Part shown: positions 54,618 to 63,526 of the stretch, in pieces
Layout: each line of letters starts with the position of its first letter
Numbering within the stretch: position 1 is the stretch's first letter
Assembly: GCF_014621695.1 (NCBI RefSeq)
Contig: NZ_CP061281.1
Coordinates: 3,844,001-3,908,000, forward strand
Reading direction: 5' to 3'
Source of the DNA: Streptomyces xanthii
Lineage (GTDB): Bacteria; Actinomycetota; Actinomycetes; Streptomycetales; Streptomycetaceae
DNA length: 64,000 nt
Notes under the pieces: model-generated
What the model saw: the letters and a program-made list of their open reading frames with translations, nothing else
The model's database searches: none
What the model was told of the DNA's origin: nothing
Made by a program: the position numbers and the translations under genes

Positions 54618-56090
54618 TCAGTCCTGCGGGCGCTCGGCCCACCACTCCTTGAGAGCCGCGACGGCCGCGTCGTACTCCATCGGACCGTTCTCCAGCCGCA
54701 GCTCCAGCAGGAACTTGTACGCCTGGCCGATCACCGGGCCAGGACGGACGTCCAGGATCTCCATGATCTGGTTGCCGTCCAGGTCCGGGCGGATGGAATC
54801 GAGCTCCTCCTGCTCCTGGAGCCGGGAGATCCGCTCCTCGAGACCGTCGTACGCCCGCGAGAGCGCGTTCGCCTTGCGCTTGTTGCGGGTCGTGCAGTCG
54901 GAGCGGGTGAGCTGGTGCAGACGCGTCAGCAGCGGGCCCGCGTCGCGCACGTAACGGCGCACGGCCGAGTCGGTCCACTCGCCCGTGCCGTACCCGTGGA
55001 AGCGCAGGTGCAGCTCGACGAGGCGCGAGACGTCCTTCACCAGTTCGTTGGAGTACTTGAGCGCGGTCATCCGCTTCTTCGTCATCTTGGCGCCGACCAC
55101 CTCGTGGTGGTGGAAGGAGACCCGGCCGTCCTTCTCGAAGCGGCGAGTGCGCGGCTTGCCGATGTCGTGCAGCAGAGCGGCGAGGCGCAGCGTCAGGTCC
55201 GGGCCGTCCGTCTCCAGCGCCATGGCCTGCTCGAGCACGATCAGCGTGTGGTCGTAGACGTCCTTGTGCCGGTGGTGCTCGTCCCGCTCCAGACGCAGGG
55301 CCGGCAGTTCGGGCAGGACGCGGTCGGCCAGGCCGGTGTCGACGAGCAGGGTGAGGCCCTTGCGGGGGTGCGCGGAGAGGATGAGCTTGTTCAGCTCGTC
55401 CCGGACGCGCTCTGCGGAGACGATCTCGATGCGGTCGGCCATCTCCGTCATCGCCGTGACGACGTCGGGGGCCACCTCGAAGTCGAGCTGCGCGGCGAAG
55501 CGTGCGGCGCGCATCATCCGCAGCGGGTCGTCGGAGAAGGACTCCTCGGGGGTGCCGGGCGTGCGGAGGATCCGCGCGGCCAGGTCCTCGAGGCCGCCGT
55601 GCGGGTCGACGAAGGTCTTCTCGGGCAGCGCGACGGCCATCGCGTTCACGGTGAAGTCGCGGCGGACGAGGTCCTGCTCGATGGAGTCGCCGTAGGACAC
55701 CTCGGGCTTGCGCGAGGTGCGGTCGTAGGCCTCGGACCGGTAGGTCGTGACCTCGATCTGGAAGCTCTGGTCGACGCCGTCGACCCGCGCGTCCTTCTGG
55801 CAGCCGACGGTCCCGAAGGCGATGCCGACCTCCCACACCGCGTCGGCCCAGGGACGGACGATCTTGAGGACGTCCTCGGGGCGGGCGTCGGTGGTGAAGT
55901 CCAGGTCGTTGCCGAGCCGGCCGAGCAGCGCGTCGCGTACCGAGCCGCCGACCAGGGCGAGAGAGAACCCGGCCTCCTGGAATCGGCGGGCGAGCTCGTC
56001 GGCGACGGGCGAAACCCGCAGCAGCTCGCTGACGGCGCGGTGCTGCACCTCGCTCAGGGCACTGGCGTTGTCTTCATTGGCGTTCGGCAC
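54618..56090 (-). CDS. cca: CCA-adding tRNA nucleotidyltransferase
   Basis: A 490-residue nucleotidyltransferase of class II with an HD domain. The head has LVGGSVRDALLGRLGNDLDFTTDARP (GGxVRD, DxD), the DLVRRDFTVNAMA and RFAAQLDF blocks, and the HD motif is LLHDIGKP. It adds or repairs the 3' CCA of tRNA. It corresponds to the gene called pcnA in S. coelicolor. Start is GTG 56090, with only a weak ribosome binding site. It is divergent from the DUF6049 gene. Confidence 0.95.
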   Translation of the reverse strand: MPNANEDNASALSEVQHRAVSELLRVSPVADELARRFQEAGFSLALVGGSVRDALLGRLGNDLDFTTDARPEDVLKIVRPWADAVWEVGIAFGTVGCQKDARVDGVDQSFQIEVTTYRSEAYDRTSRKPEVSYGDSIEQDLVRRDFTVNAMAVALPEKTFVDPHGGLEDLAARILRTPGTPEESFSDDPLRMMRAARFAAQLDFEVAPDVVTAMTEMADRIEIVSAERVRDELNKLILSAHPRKGLTLLVDTGLADRVLPELPALRLERDEHHRHKDVYDHTLIVLEQAMALETDGPDLTLRLAALLHDIGKPRTRRFEKDGRVSFHHHEVVGAKMTKKRMTALKYSNELVKDVSRLVELHLRFHGYGTGEWTDSAVRRYVRDAGPLLTRLHQLTRSDCTTRNKRKANALSRAYDGLEERISRLQEQEELDSIRPDLDGNQIMEILDVRPGPVIGQAYKFLLELRLENGPMEYDAAVAALKEWWAERPQD

Positions 56091-56285
56091 AACAGGACAG
56101 GGTACGTGCCCCCGGCACCCCCGGCCGAACCGTTTGCCGGGGCCGTGGCACGACCGGCCCCCGCGCGCCCCTACCCTGTCTCCACGATCTTGTGAGGCGG
56201 ACCCAGGCACTGAGCCACAGCGCGCCTCGTTACCATGCGTGGACACATCTGCGACCACTGACGACGACGAGGGACGGACGAGCGC

Positions 56286-58652
56286 GTGGCCGAGGCGGCA
56301 GACTTCCCAGGGATGAATCCCTCTCCTGCCCGCCGACTGCTGCGGCGCACCGGAGCGGCACTGGCCGCCGCGCCGCTGCTCGCGGCGCTGCCCCTGCTGC
56401 CCGGTGCCCCCGCGGCCCAGGCGGCGTCCCCCGCGGCCGCGACCGCCGCCGCCACGGGGACGAACACCGTCGATGTCGCCGTGACCTCCCTCTCGCCCAC
56501 CGCGCCCGACGACAGCGGCACGGTCACCGTCCGCGGCCGGGTCACGAACAAGGGCAAGCAGGCCGTGACGGACGCCCACGTGGGGCTCCGGGTCGGCACG
56601 TCCTACGGGGGACGCTCGGCGATCGACGGGGCCGCGAAGCGCGCCACGGGCGGTGTCCCGGACGGCACGGAGGTCGCGAGCAAGTACGCGCAGAAGTTCT
56701 CGCGCCTCGACCCCGGGGTCCCTCAGGACTTCACTCTCTCGGTACCCGTCAAGCAGCTGCACCTGGGCGCCGACGGCGTTTACCAGATCAGCGTCGCCCT
56801 CATGGGGCAGACGGCCGCGCAGCGGTTCCAGCAGACGCTCGGCATCCAGCGGACGTTCCTGCCCTGGCAGCCCGGCGGCGCGGACACCCGGACCCGGACG
56901 ACGGTCCTGTGGCCGCTCATCTCCGACACCCACCTCACGGCCGAGACAGGCACGAACGAGGAGCAGACGCCGGTCTTCGACGACGACAGCCTGGCCAAGG
57001 AGATCGGCCCCGGCGGACGGCTCCAGCAGATGCTGGCGCTGGGCAGCGAGCTCGACGTCACCTGGGTGATCGACCCCGATCTGCTGGCGTCGGTCGACGC
57101 GATGACCGAGTCGTACAAGATCAAGGGCGCGGACGGGAAGCTCACGTCGGGCAAGGACCAGGCCGTCGCCAAGGAGTGGCTGGGACAGCTGGAGACGGCG
57201 GTGCGCGACCAGAAGGTCGTGACGCTGCCCTTCGCCGATCCCGACCTGGCCTCGCTGGCGCACTCGGGCACGAAGGTCGGCGGCTCGCTCGGTCACCTCA
57301 AGGCGGCCACGGACGCCGCCGTGGCGACCGTGGACACGGTCCTGCACGTGCGGCCGGACACGTCCTACGCCTGGCCCGCCGAGGGCGCCCTCGACCCGGA
57401 CGTCGTGAAGGTCGCCACGTCGGCCGGAGCCGACAAGATCATCGCGCGCAGCGACACCTTCCGTGAGGCCGGCGCCCTGCAGTACACGCCGTCCGCCGCG
57501 CGCCCCATCGGCGGTGGCGCCACGGCCGTCGTCAGCGACGCACGTCTCTCCACGGCCTTCCAGGGCGACATGACGAGCGCGGAGGACACGACGCTCGCCG
57601 TCCAGGAGTTCCTGGCCCAGAGCCTGATGCTCAACATGCAGACCGACAAGCAGCGCAGCGTCGTGATCGCCCCGCAGCGCATGCCGTCGGCCAGTCAGGC
57701 CCAGGCGATGGCCCGGGCGGTGCGGGACCTGCAGGACAGCGGCTGGTCCGAGTCCCAGTCCCTGACCGCCGCGGCCAAGGCCAAGCCCGATCCGGGCGCG
57801 ACGACCCGCGTCCCCTCGACCCGGTCCTACCCGTCGGCGCTGCGCCGCCAGGAGCTCTCCCGGCCCGCCTTCGAGCAGATCGCCGCCACCCAGCGTGATC
57901 TGGAGAACTTCAAGGTCGTCCTGACCGACGAGTCCCGTGTCGTGACGCCGTTCGGCCGGGCGATGGACCGTGAGATGTCCACGTCCTGGCGCGGCCGCGC
58001 GAAGGACTCCCGGACCTTCCGGGACGGCGTCTCGACGTATCTGTCGGGGCTGACCGGCCAGGTCAAGCTGATCGAGAAGTCCACGGTCCGGCTCTCCGGC
58101 CGCAGCGCGACCATCCCGGTGTCGGTCCAGAACAACCTGTGGCAGGACGTCGACCACCTCGTCCTGCGCCTGCGTTCCGACAACGGCACCCGCCTGAAGA
58201 TCGGCGACCACGACTTCGAGGACAAGGTGGTGACGATCGCGAGCGGCCACAGCCAGTCCGTGAAGTTCACCACGACGGCCAAGGCGACCGGTCCGATCAC
58301 CGTCCACGCGCAGCTCTACACCGAGGACGGCCAGCCGTACGGCGAGGAGCTCGACTTCAAGGTCGACGTCACGGAGATCACCCCGACCGTGATGCTCGTG
58401 ATCGCGGGCGGTGTGTTGCTGCTGGTCCTGGCCGGTTTCCGGATGTACATCCAGCGCAAGCGCGCCGCCGCGGACCGCAACGGCGAGGACGCCCCGCAGG
58501 ACGAGGCGCAGGAGGATGCCGACGGCGCGCCCGAGGAGGCGCCGGCGTCCGCCACCCAGGCACAGGTTCCGCAGCAGGCGAGTGACCCGACCGCTGACAC
58601 CGCTTCGGAAAGCACGGCCCCGTCGGGCCCGGGTGAGAGAGTGGACCGTTGA
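56286..58652 (+). CDS. DUF6049 family membrane-anchored secreted protein
   Basis: A 788-residue protein found upstream of murJ in actinobacteria. A signal peptide (Arg-rich, then a hydrophobic stretch to about residue 45 with AQA-A) leads to a large extracytoplasmic domain of about 650 residues, one membrane segment (about 705-725, TPTVMLVIAGGVLLLVLAGF) and an acidic, Ala/Glu-rich cytoplasmic tail. Function is not known, but its place in the murJ cluster points to the cell envelope. GTG 56286 is used; ATG 56313 is also possible. Confidence 0.87.
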   Translation: MAEAADFPGMNPSPARRLLRRTGAALAAAPLLAALPLLPGAPAAQAASPAAATAAATGTNTVDVAVTSLSPTAPDDSGTVTVRGRVTNKGKQAVTDAHVGLRVGTSYGGRSAIDGAAKRATGGVPDGTEVASKYAQKFSRLDPGVPQDFTLSVPVKQLHLGADGVYQISVALMGQTAAQRFQQTLGIQRTFLPWQPGGADTRTRTTVLWPLISDTHLTAETGTNEEQTPVFDDDSLAKEIGPGGRLQQMLALGSELDVTWVIDPDLLASVDAMTESYKIKGADGKLTSGKDQAVAKEWLGQLETAVRDQKVVTLPFADPDLASLAHSGTKVGGSLGHLKAATDAAVATVDTVLHVRPDTSYAWPAEGALDPDVVKVATSAGADKIIARSDTFREAGALQYTPSAARPIGGGATAVVSDARLSTAFQGDMTSAEDTTLAVQEFLAQSLMLNMQTDKQRSVVIAPQRMPSASQAQAMARAVRDLQDSGWSESQSLTAAAKAKPDPGATTRVPSTRSYPSALRRQELSRPAFEQIAATQRDLENFKVVLTDESRVVTPFGRAMDREMSTSWRGRAKDSRTFRDGVSTYLSGLTGQVKLIEKSTVRLSGRSATIPVSVQNNLWQDVDHLVLRLRSDNGTRLKIGDHDFEDKVVTIASGHSQSVKFTTTAKATGPITVHAQLYTEDGQPYGEELDFKVDVTEITPTVMLVIAGGVLLLVLAGFRMYIQRKRAAADRNGEDAPQDEAQEDADGAPEEAPASATQAQVPQQASDPTADTASESTAPSGPGERVDR

Positions 58653-58697
58653 GCGATGTCGTGGCCGGTGGGCCGGGGACGATGAGGTGGGGTATCC

Positions 58698-60941
58698 ATG
58701 AACGCGCCGTACAACGGTGACCGTGGCCAGGGCTCGGGCGGCTCTGCCTCGGGCGATGGCCACCCGCGCACCGGGGCCCACGGGGCCGGCGGCCAGGTGC
58801 CGCCGCCCCAGCCCGCTCCCGACGCGTATCCGCAGGACGCCTATCTGCAGGACGCCTACGACCAGGACCCGTACCGCGCGAACGACCTCGCGGCCCAGGA
58901 CCCGGTGACCGAGGCGCTGTACGACCGCGCCGCGCACCCGCCGCCGCCCCCGGGCACGTACCAGTCGCAGCCGCTGTACGACCCGCCGCCCGCGAACCAG
59001 TACCAGCCCGACCCCCGGGTGTGGGCCCAGACGCCCGCTCCGGAGCCGGAGGGCCCCACCCAGTACCTGCCGTACGGCGACGACGCGCGCACGACGCAGT
59101 TCGTCGGCGTCGACGACCTCGTGACGCAGGCCGGCGAGGAGCGCGAGGAGCCGGACGCCTTCGCGCACCTGTTCCGCGACCAGCAGCCGGGCTACAGCGG
59201 CGGGCGCGCCGCCGCCGGTCCTCCGGTCGACGACCAGACCCAGTACCTCGGCAAGGCGACGGTGCCCGCTCCCACGCCGGCGGCCGCACCGGCCGCCGCG
59301 CCGAAGAAGGCGGGCCGAGCCGCGAGCCTCATGAAGTCGAGCGCGGTGATGGCGGCGGGCACGCTCGTCTCCCGCCTCACCGGTTTCGTCCGCACCGTGA
59401 TCATCACCGCGGCGCTCGGCGCCGGTCTGCTCGGTGACACCTGGACCGTCGCGTACACGCTGCCGACGATGATTTACATCCTGACCGTCGGCGGCGGTCT
59501 GAACTCGGTGTTCGTGCCGCAGCTCGTCCGCTCCATGAAGGAGGACGAGGACGGCGGCGAGGCCTACGCCAACCGCCTGCTGACGCTGGTCATGGTCGCG
59601 CTGGCCGCGATCACCGCGATCGTCGTCTTCGCCGCGCCGCTGCTCATCAGGCTGATGTCGACCTCGGTCGCCGACGACCCGGCGGCCAACAACGTCGGCG
59701 TCACCTTCGCCCGCTACTGCCTGCCCACGATCTTCTTCATGGGCGTGCACGTGGTCATGGGTCAGATCCTGAACGCCCGTGGCAAGTTCGGCGCGATGAT
59801 GTGGACCCCGGTCCTCAACAACATCGTCATGATCACCACGTTCGGCCTGTTCCTGTGGGTCTACGGGACCGCGGCCGACTCGCACATGACGGTGCACAAC
59901 ATCCCGCCGGAGGGCGTCCGCCTCCTGGGCATCGGCACGCTGCTCGGCCTGGTCGTCCAGGCCCTCGCGATGATCCCGTACCTGCGCGAGACCGGCTTCC
60001 GCTTCCGTCTGCGCTTCGATTGGAAGGGCCACGGCCTCGGCAAGGCGGTCCGGCTCGCCAAGTGGACCGTCCTGTTCGTCCTCGCCAACCAGGCGGGCGT
60101 CCTGGTCGTCACCCAGCTCGCGACCGCGGCCGGCAAGGCCTCGGACGTCAAGGGCACCGGCATCCTGGGCTACTCCAACGCCCAGCTGATCTGGGGCATG
60201 CCGCAGGCGATCATCACCGTCTCAGTCATGGCCGCGCTGCTGCCGCGCATCTCGCGCTCGGCCCACGACGGCGACCCGGGCGCGGTCCGCGACGACATCT
60301 CCTCGGGTCTGCGCACCTCCGCGGTGGCGATCGTCCCCGTGGCCTTCATGTTCGTGGCACTCGGCATTCCGATGTGCACCCTGCTCTTCGGCTCCAGCGG
60401 CACCGAGGCCGCCCAGTCGATGGGGTACATCCTCATGGCGTTCGGCCTGGGCCTCATCCCGTACTCCGTGCAGTACGTGGTGCTCCGCGGCTTCTACGCC
60501 TACGAGGACACCCGGACGCCCTTCTACAACACGGTCATCGTGGCGGCGGTCAACGCGGCGGCCTCGGCCGTCTGTTATCTGATCCTGCCCGCGCGGTGGG
60601 CTGTCGTCGGCATGGCCTTCTCGTACGGTCTCGCGTACGCGATCGGCGTCGGCATCGCCTGGCGGCGCCTGCGCAACAGGCTCGGCGGCGACCTCGACGG
60701 CCGTCAGGTCGTGCGGACGTACGCGCGGCTCTGCCTCGCATCCGTGCCGGCCGCGGTCATCGGCGGCGGAATCGGGTACGCGCTCACCGAGATGCTCGGC
60801 CACGGCGCGTTCGGTTCCATCGCGGCGTTGGTCGTCGGTGGCGCGGCGCTGCTCGCCGTGTTCTACGTGGCGGCCCGCAAGATGCGCATCGAGGAGCTGA
60901 ATTCGATGGTCGGGATGGTCCGCGGTCGCCTCGGTCGCTAG
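58698..60941 (+). CDS. murJ: Lipid II flippase MurJ (MviN)
   Basis: A 747-residue protein. The first 205 residues are cytoplasmic, rich in Pro, Gln and Tyr, with repeats such as TQYL and DAYLQDAYDQDPY; fourteen membrane segments follow, opening SSAVMAAGTLVSRLTGFVRTV. The family motifs around NARGKFGAMMWTPVLNN and ILMAFGLGLIPYS are present. It moves lipid II across the membrane. In mycobacteria the homologue continues into a pseudokinase and an extracellular domain; here these are in the next, separate gene. Confidence 0.95.
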   Translation: MNAPYNGDRGQGSGGSASGDGHPRTGAHGAGGQVPPPQPAPDAYPQDAYLQDAYDQDPYRANDLAAQDPVTEALYDRAAHPPPPPGTYQSQPLYDPPPANQYQPDPRVWAQTPAPEPEGPTQYLPYGDDARTTQFVGVDDLVTQAGEEREEPDAFAHLFRDQQPGYSGGRAAAGPPVDDQTQYLGKATVPAPTPAAAPAAAPKKAGRAASLMKSSAVMAAGTLVSRLTGFVRTVIITAALGAGLLGDTWTVAYTLPTMIYILTVGGGLNSVFVPQLVRSMKEDEDGGEAYANRLLTLVMVALAAITAIVVFAAPLLIRLMSTSVADDPAANNVGVTFARYCLPTIFFMGVHVVMGQILNARGKFGAMMWTPVLNNIVMITTFGLFLWVYGTAADSHMTVHNIPPEGVRLLGIGTLLGLVVQALAMIPYLRETGFRFRLRFDWKGHGLGKAVRLAKWTVLFVLANQAGVLVVTQLATAAGKASDVKGTGILGYSNAQLIWGMPQAIITVSVMAALLPRISRSAHDGDPGAVRDDISSGLRTSAVAIVPVAFMFVALGIPMCTLLFGSSGTEAAQSMGYILMAFGLGLIPYSVQYVVLRGFYAYEDTRTPFYNTVIVAAVNAAASAVCYLILPARWAVVGMAFSYGLAYAIGVGIAWRRLRNRLGGDLDGRQVVRTYARLCLASVPAAVIGGGIGYALTEMLGHGAFGSIAALVVGGAALLAVFYVAARKMRIEELNSMVGMVRGRLGR

Positions 60942-61060
60942 TCGGCCGGATGCGCCTACAACCTTCGACGAGCACCGCGTGTCGTGCATAGCGTCGGACT
61001 GTGGGCACAATTGGCTTTGGCGTCGGAGTGAGTGCAACGGATGGGGAGGCAGGAACGACG

Positions 61061-62779
61061 GTGGCGGAACGGAGCACGGCTGCCGTCGACGTGGCCGACA
61101 ACGGCGGCGACGAGCCGCTGACCGCCGAGACGGACAAGGCGGAGCGGGCCACGGCCGACGGGGTGGCCAAGACCGAAGAGCAGGACACACCGGCGCAGGA
61201 GGAGGCCGCGGACACCGCGGAGACGGGCACGCACCTGAGCCCCGCCACGTCCTCGCCACCCGAGTTGCACAGCGGCCACAAGCTCGCCAGGCGCTACCGG
61301 CTCGAAGAATGTGTCACCCGTCTGGACGGTTTCAGCAGTTGGCGTGCGGTCGACGAGAAACTGCGCCGCGCCGTCGGCGTGCACCTGCTGCCCGCCGACC
61401 ATCCGCGGGCCCGCTCGGTGCTCGCGGCGGCCCGGTCGTCGGCCCTCCTCGGTGACCCTCGCTTCGTCCAGGTCCTGGACGCGGTCGAGGAGAACGAGCT
61501 CGTCTACGTCGTCCACGAGTGGCTGCCCGACGCCACGGAGTTGACCGCGCTGCTGGCCGCGAGCTCCCTGGAGGCGCACGACGCCTACCAGATGGTCAGT
61601 CAGGTCTCGTTCGCCATGGCGGCGGCGCACCGCGAGGGCCTCGCCCATCTGCGCCTGACGCCGAGCGCCGTGCTGCGCACCTCCACCGGCCAGTGGCGCA
61701 TCCGCGGCCTCGCCGTGAACGCGGCGCTGCGCGGCATCTCCTCCGACACCCCGCAGCGCACCGACACCGAGGCGATCGGCGCGCTCCTGTACGCCTCCCT
61801 GACCCAGCGCTGGCCGTACGAGAACGACGCGTACGGCCTGTCGGGGCTGCCCAAGGGTGTCGGACTCATCGCGCCCGACCAGGTGCGGGCCGGCGTCCAC
61901 CGCGGCCTCGCGGAGCTCGCCATGCGAGCGCTCGCCAACGACGGGGCGACGGCGTCCCGTCAGGAGCCTCCGTGCACCACGCCCGAGGACCTGGTGAAGG
62001 CGATCGGCGAGATGCCGAAGATCCGCCCGCCGGAGCCCGCGTTCACGGCGCCGCCCGAGTACCAGCGGACCACGTACCAGCAGGGCAACTACGGCCGCAC
62101 GAGTGTCGCCACCCAGCCCGTGCCGGCGCCTCCGCCCCCGCTGCACAGCCGCACCGGCAAGGCCCTCAAGTGGGCCGTCTCGGCGCTGCTCATCGCCGCG
62201 CTGGGCCTGGGCAGCTGGCAGTTGGCGGACGCGCTCATGGACCGCGGCAAGAGCGACGGCACGGACACGACGCACACCACGGACGGCGGCGAGAAGGGCG
62301 AGAAGAAGCCCGCCGCGCCGCTCGCGATCTCGAGTGCCCAGGAGTACGTGGCCGAGGGCAGCGCCCAGGCCGCGGGCGAGGTCGGCAAGACCTACGACGG
62401 GGAGCGCTCGACGTTCTGGCGCACGAAGTCCTTCCTCGACGGTCCGAAGATGGTCATAAAGCCGGGCGTCGGCATCGTGTACGACCTCGGCTCCGCCAAG
62501 GACGTCTCGGCCGCGACGATCGGCCTGCGCTACAGCGGTGACCACACGACCGTGTCGCTGTACGCTTCCGACTCCCTGAACCCGGGAGCGGTCAGCGGGC
62601 TGAAGCGGATCGGCTCTCAGACACAGACGGCGAAGGACTCCGCGGAGATCAAGGCCGACAAGCCGGTCAAGACCCGCTACGTGCTCGTCTGGCTGACCGC
62701 ACTGCCGCACGCCGGCCAGGACGGCTACAGCGGCGCCGGGTACAAGCAGGGCATCACGGAAGTGAAGTTCACCGGCTGA
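61061..62779 (+). CDS. Membrane pseudokinase with extracellular sugar-binding-like domain
   Basis: A 572-residue protein. An acidic leader of about 65 residues precedes a kinase-like domain (about 75-320) in which the catalytic loop reads HLRLTP (196-201) instead of HRDLKP and no DFG is visible, so it should lack activity. A membrane segment stands at about 368-389 and a discoidin-like beta domain forms the rest outside the cell. It corresponds to the C-terminal half of mycobacterial MviN. GTG 61061, with AGGA at 6-7 bases, is preferred over GTG 61001. Confidence 0.87.
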   Translation: MAERSTAAVDVADNGGDEPLTAETDKAERATADGVAKTEEQDTPAQEEAADTAETGTHLSPATSSPPELHSGHKLARRYRLEECVTRLDGFSSWRAVDEKLRRAVGVHLLPADHPRARSVLAAARSSALLGDPRFVQVLDAVEENELVYVVHEWLPDATELTALLAASSLEAHDAYQMVSQVSFAMAAAHREGLAHLRLTPSAVLRTSTGQWRIRGLAVNAALRGISSDTPQRTDTEAIGALLYASLTQRWPYENDAYGLSGLPKGVGLIAPDQVRAGVHRGLAELAMRALANDGATASRQEPPCTTPEDLVKAIGEMPKIRPPEPAFTAPPEYQRTTYQQGNYGRTSVATQPVPAPPPPLHSRTGKALKWAVSALLIAALGLGSWQLADALMDRGKSDGTDTTHTTDGGEKGEKKPAAPLAISSAQEYVAEGSAQAAGEVGKTYDGERSTFWRTKSFLDGPKMVIKPGVGIVYDLGSAKDVSAATIGLRYSGDHTTVSLYASDSLNPGAVSGLKRIGSQTQTAKDSAEIKADKPVKTRYVLVWLTALPHAGQDGYSGAGYKQGITEVKFTG

Positions 62780-62812
62780 CGGAGCAGGACACCAGGGGGA
62801 GGGGGTTCGGCA

Positions 62813-63526
62813 GTGGACGACGCCTACGGCGAAGCGAGCGATCAGGACCTCCTCGCCCGCCATGTCGCGGGGGACAAGGACGCCTTCGGCGAGATCGTGC
62901 GGCGGCACCGGGACCGGCTGTGGGCCGTCGCGCTGCGCACCCTGGGCGACCGGGAAGAGGCGGCGGACGCGGTCCAGGACGCCCTGGTGTCCGCCTATCG
63001 CGCCGCCCACACCTTCCGCGGACAGTCGGCGGTGACGACGTGGCTGCACCGGATCACGGTGAACGCCTGCCTGGACCGGGCCCGCAAGACGGCCTCCCGC
63101 CGGACGGCGCCCATGGAGGACACCGAGCGCCTGGAGCAGCTCCTGGAGCCGCACGAATCGGCGGAGGCTCCCGCGGAACGTGCTGATCTCCACCGCGAAC
63201 TCCTGGCGGCCCTGCGCTCGCTCCCGGCCGATCAGCGGGCCGCTCTCGTCCTCGTGGACATGCAGGGATATCCGGTCGCGGAAGCGGCACAGGTCCTCGA
63301 CGTCCCCACCGGCACGGTCAAGAGCCGCTGCGCACGCGGCCGCGCCAAACTGCTGCCCCTGCTCACCCACCTCCGCGAAGAGCGGCGCGGGAAGGGCGGC
63401 GGCGAGAACCCGTCGGCCGGACGGAACCGGACGCAGGGGACATCCGTCCCACCTGCAGCGGGTCCTCCGGGCGAGGCAGGACCCAATGATTCGGCTGCGG
63501 TGAAGGGCGGAGGTGGACGAGCGTGA
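62813..63526 (+). CDS. sigM: ECF RNA polymerase sigma factor SigM
   Basis: A 237-residue ECF sigma factor. Region 2 (about 10-95) has DKDAFGEIVRRHRDRLWAVA and the EEAADAVQDALVSAYRA block; region 4 (about 130-185) has LRSLPADQRAALVLVDMQ and TGTVKSRCARGRAKLL. A long Gly/Pro-rich tail of about 45 residues follows, unusual for the family. Position next to murJ and its orthologous order identify it as SigM. Start GTG 62813. The stop overlaps the next gene by four bases. Confidence 0.92.
   Translation: MDDAYGEASDQDLLARHVAGDKDAFGEIVRRHRDRLWAVALRTLGDREEAADAVQDALVSAYRAAHTFRGQSAVTTWLHRITVNACLDRARKTASRRTAPMEDTERLEQLLEPHESAEAPAERADLHRELLAALRSLPADQRAALVLVDMQGYPVAEAAQVLDVPTGTVKSRCARGRAKLLPLLTHLREERRGKGGGENPSAGRNRTQGTSVPPAAGPPGEAGPNDSAAVKGGGGRA

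Noticed and set aside
54618..60032. A very long minus-strand open frame (1,804 codons) reaching upstream of cca
   Set aside because: Only the part up to GTG 56090 matches CCA transferase. The rest is antisense to the DUF6049 and murJ genes and reads as low-complexity Arg/Gly/Ala, the usual shadow of high-GC coding DNA.
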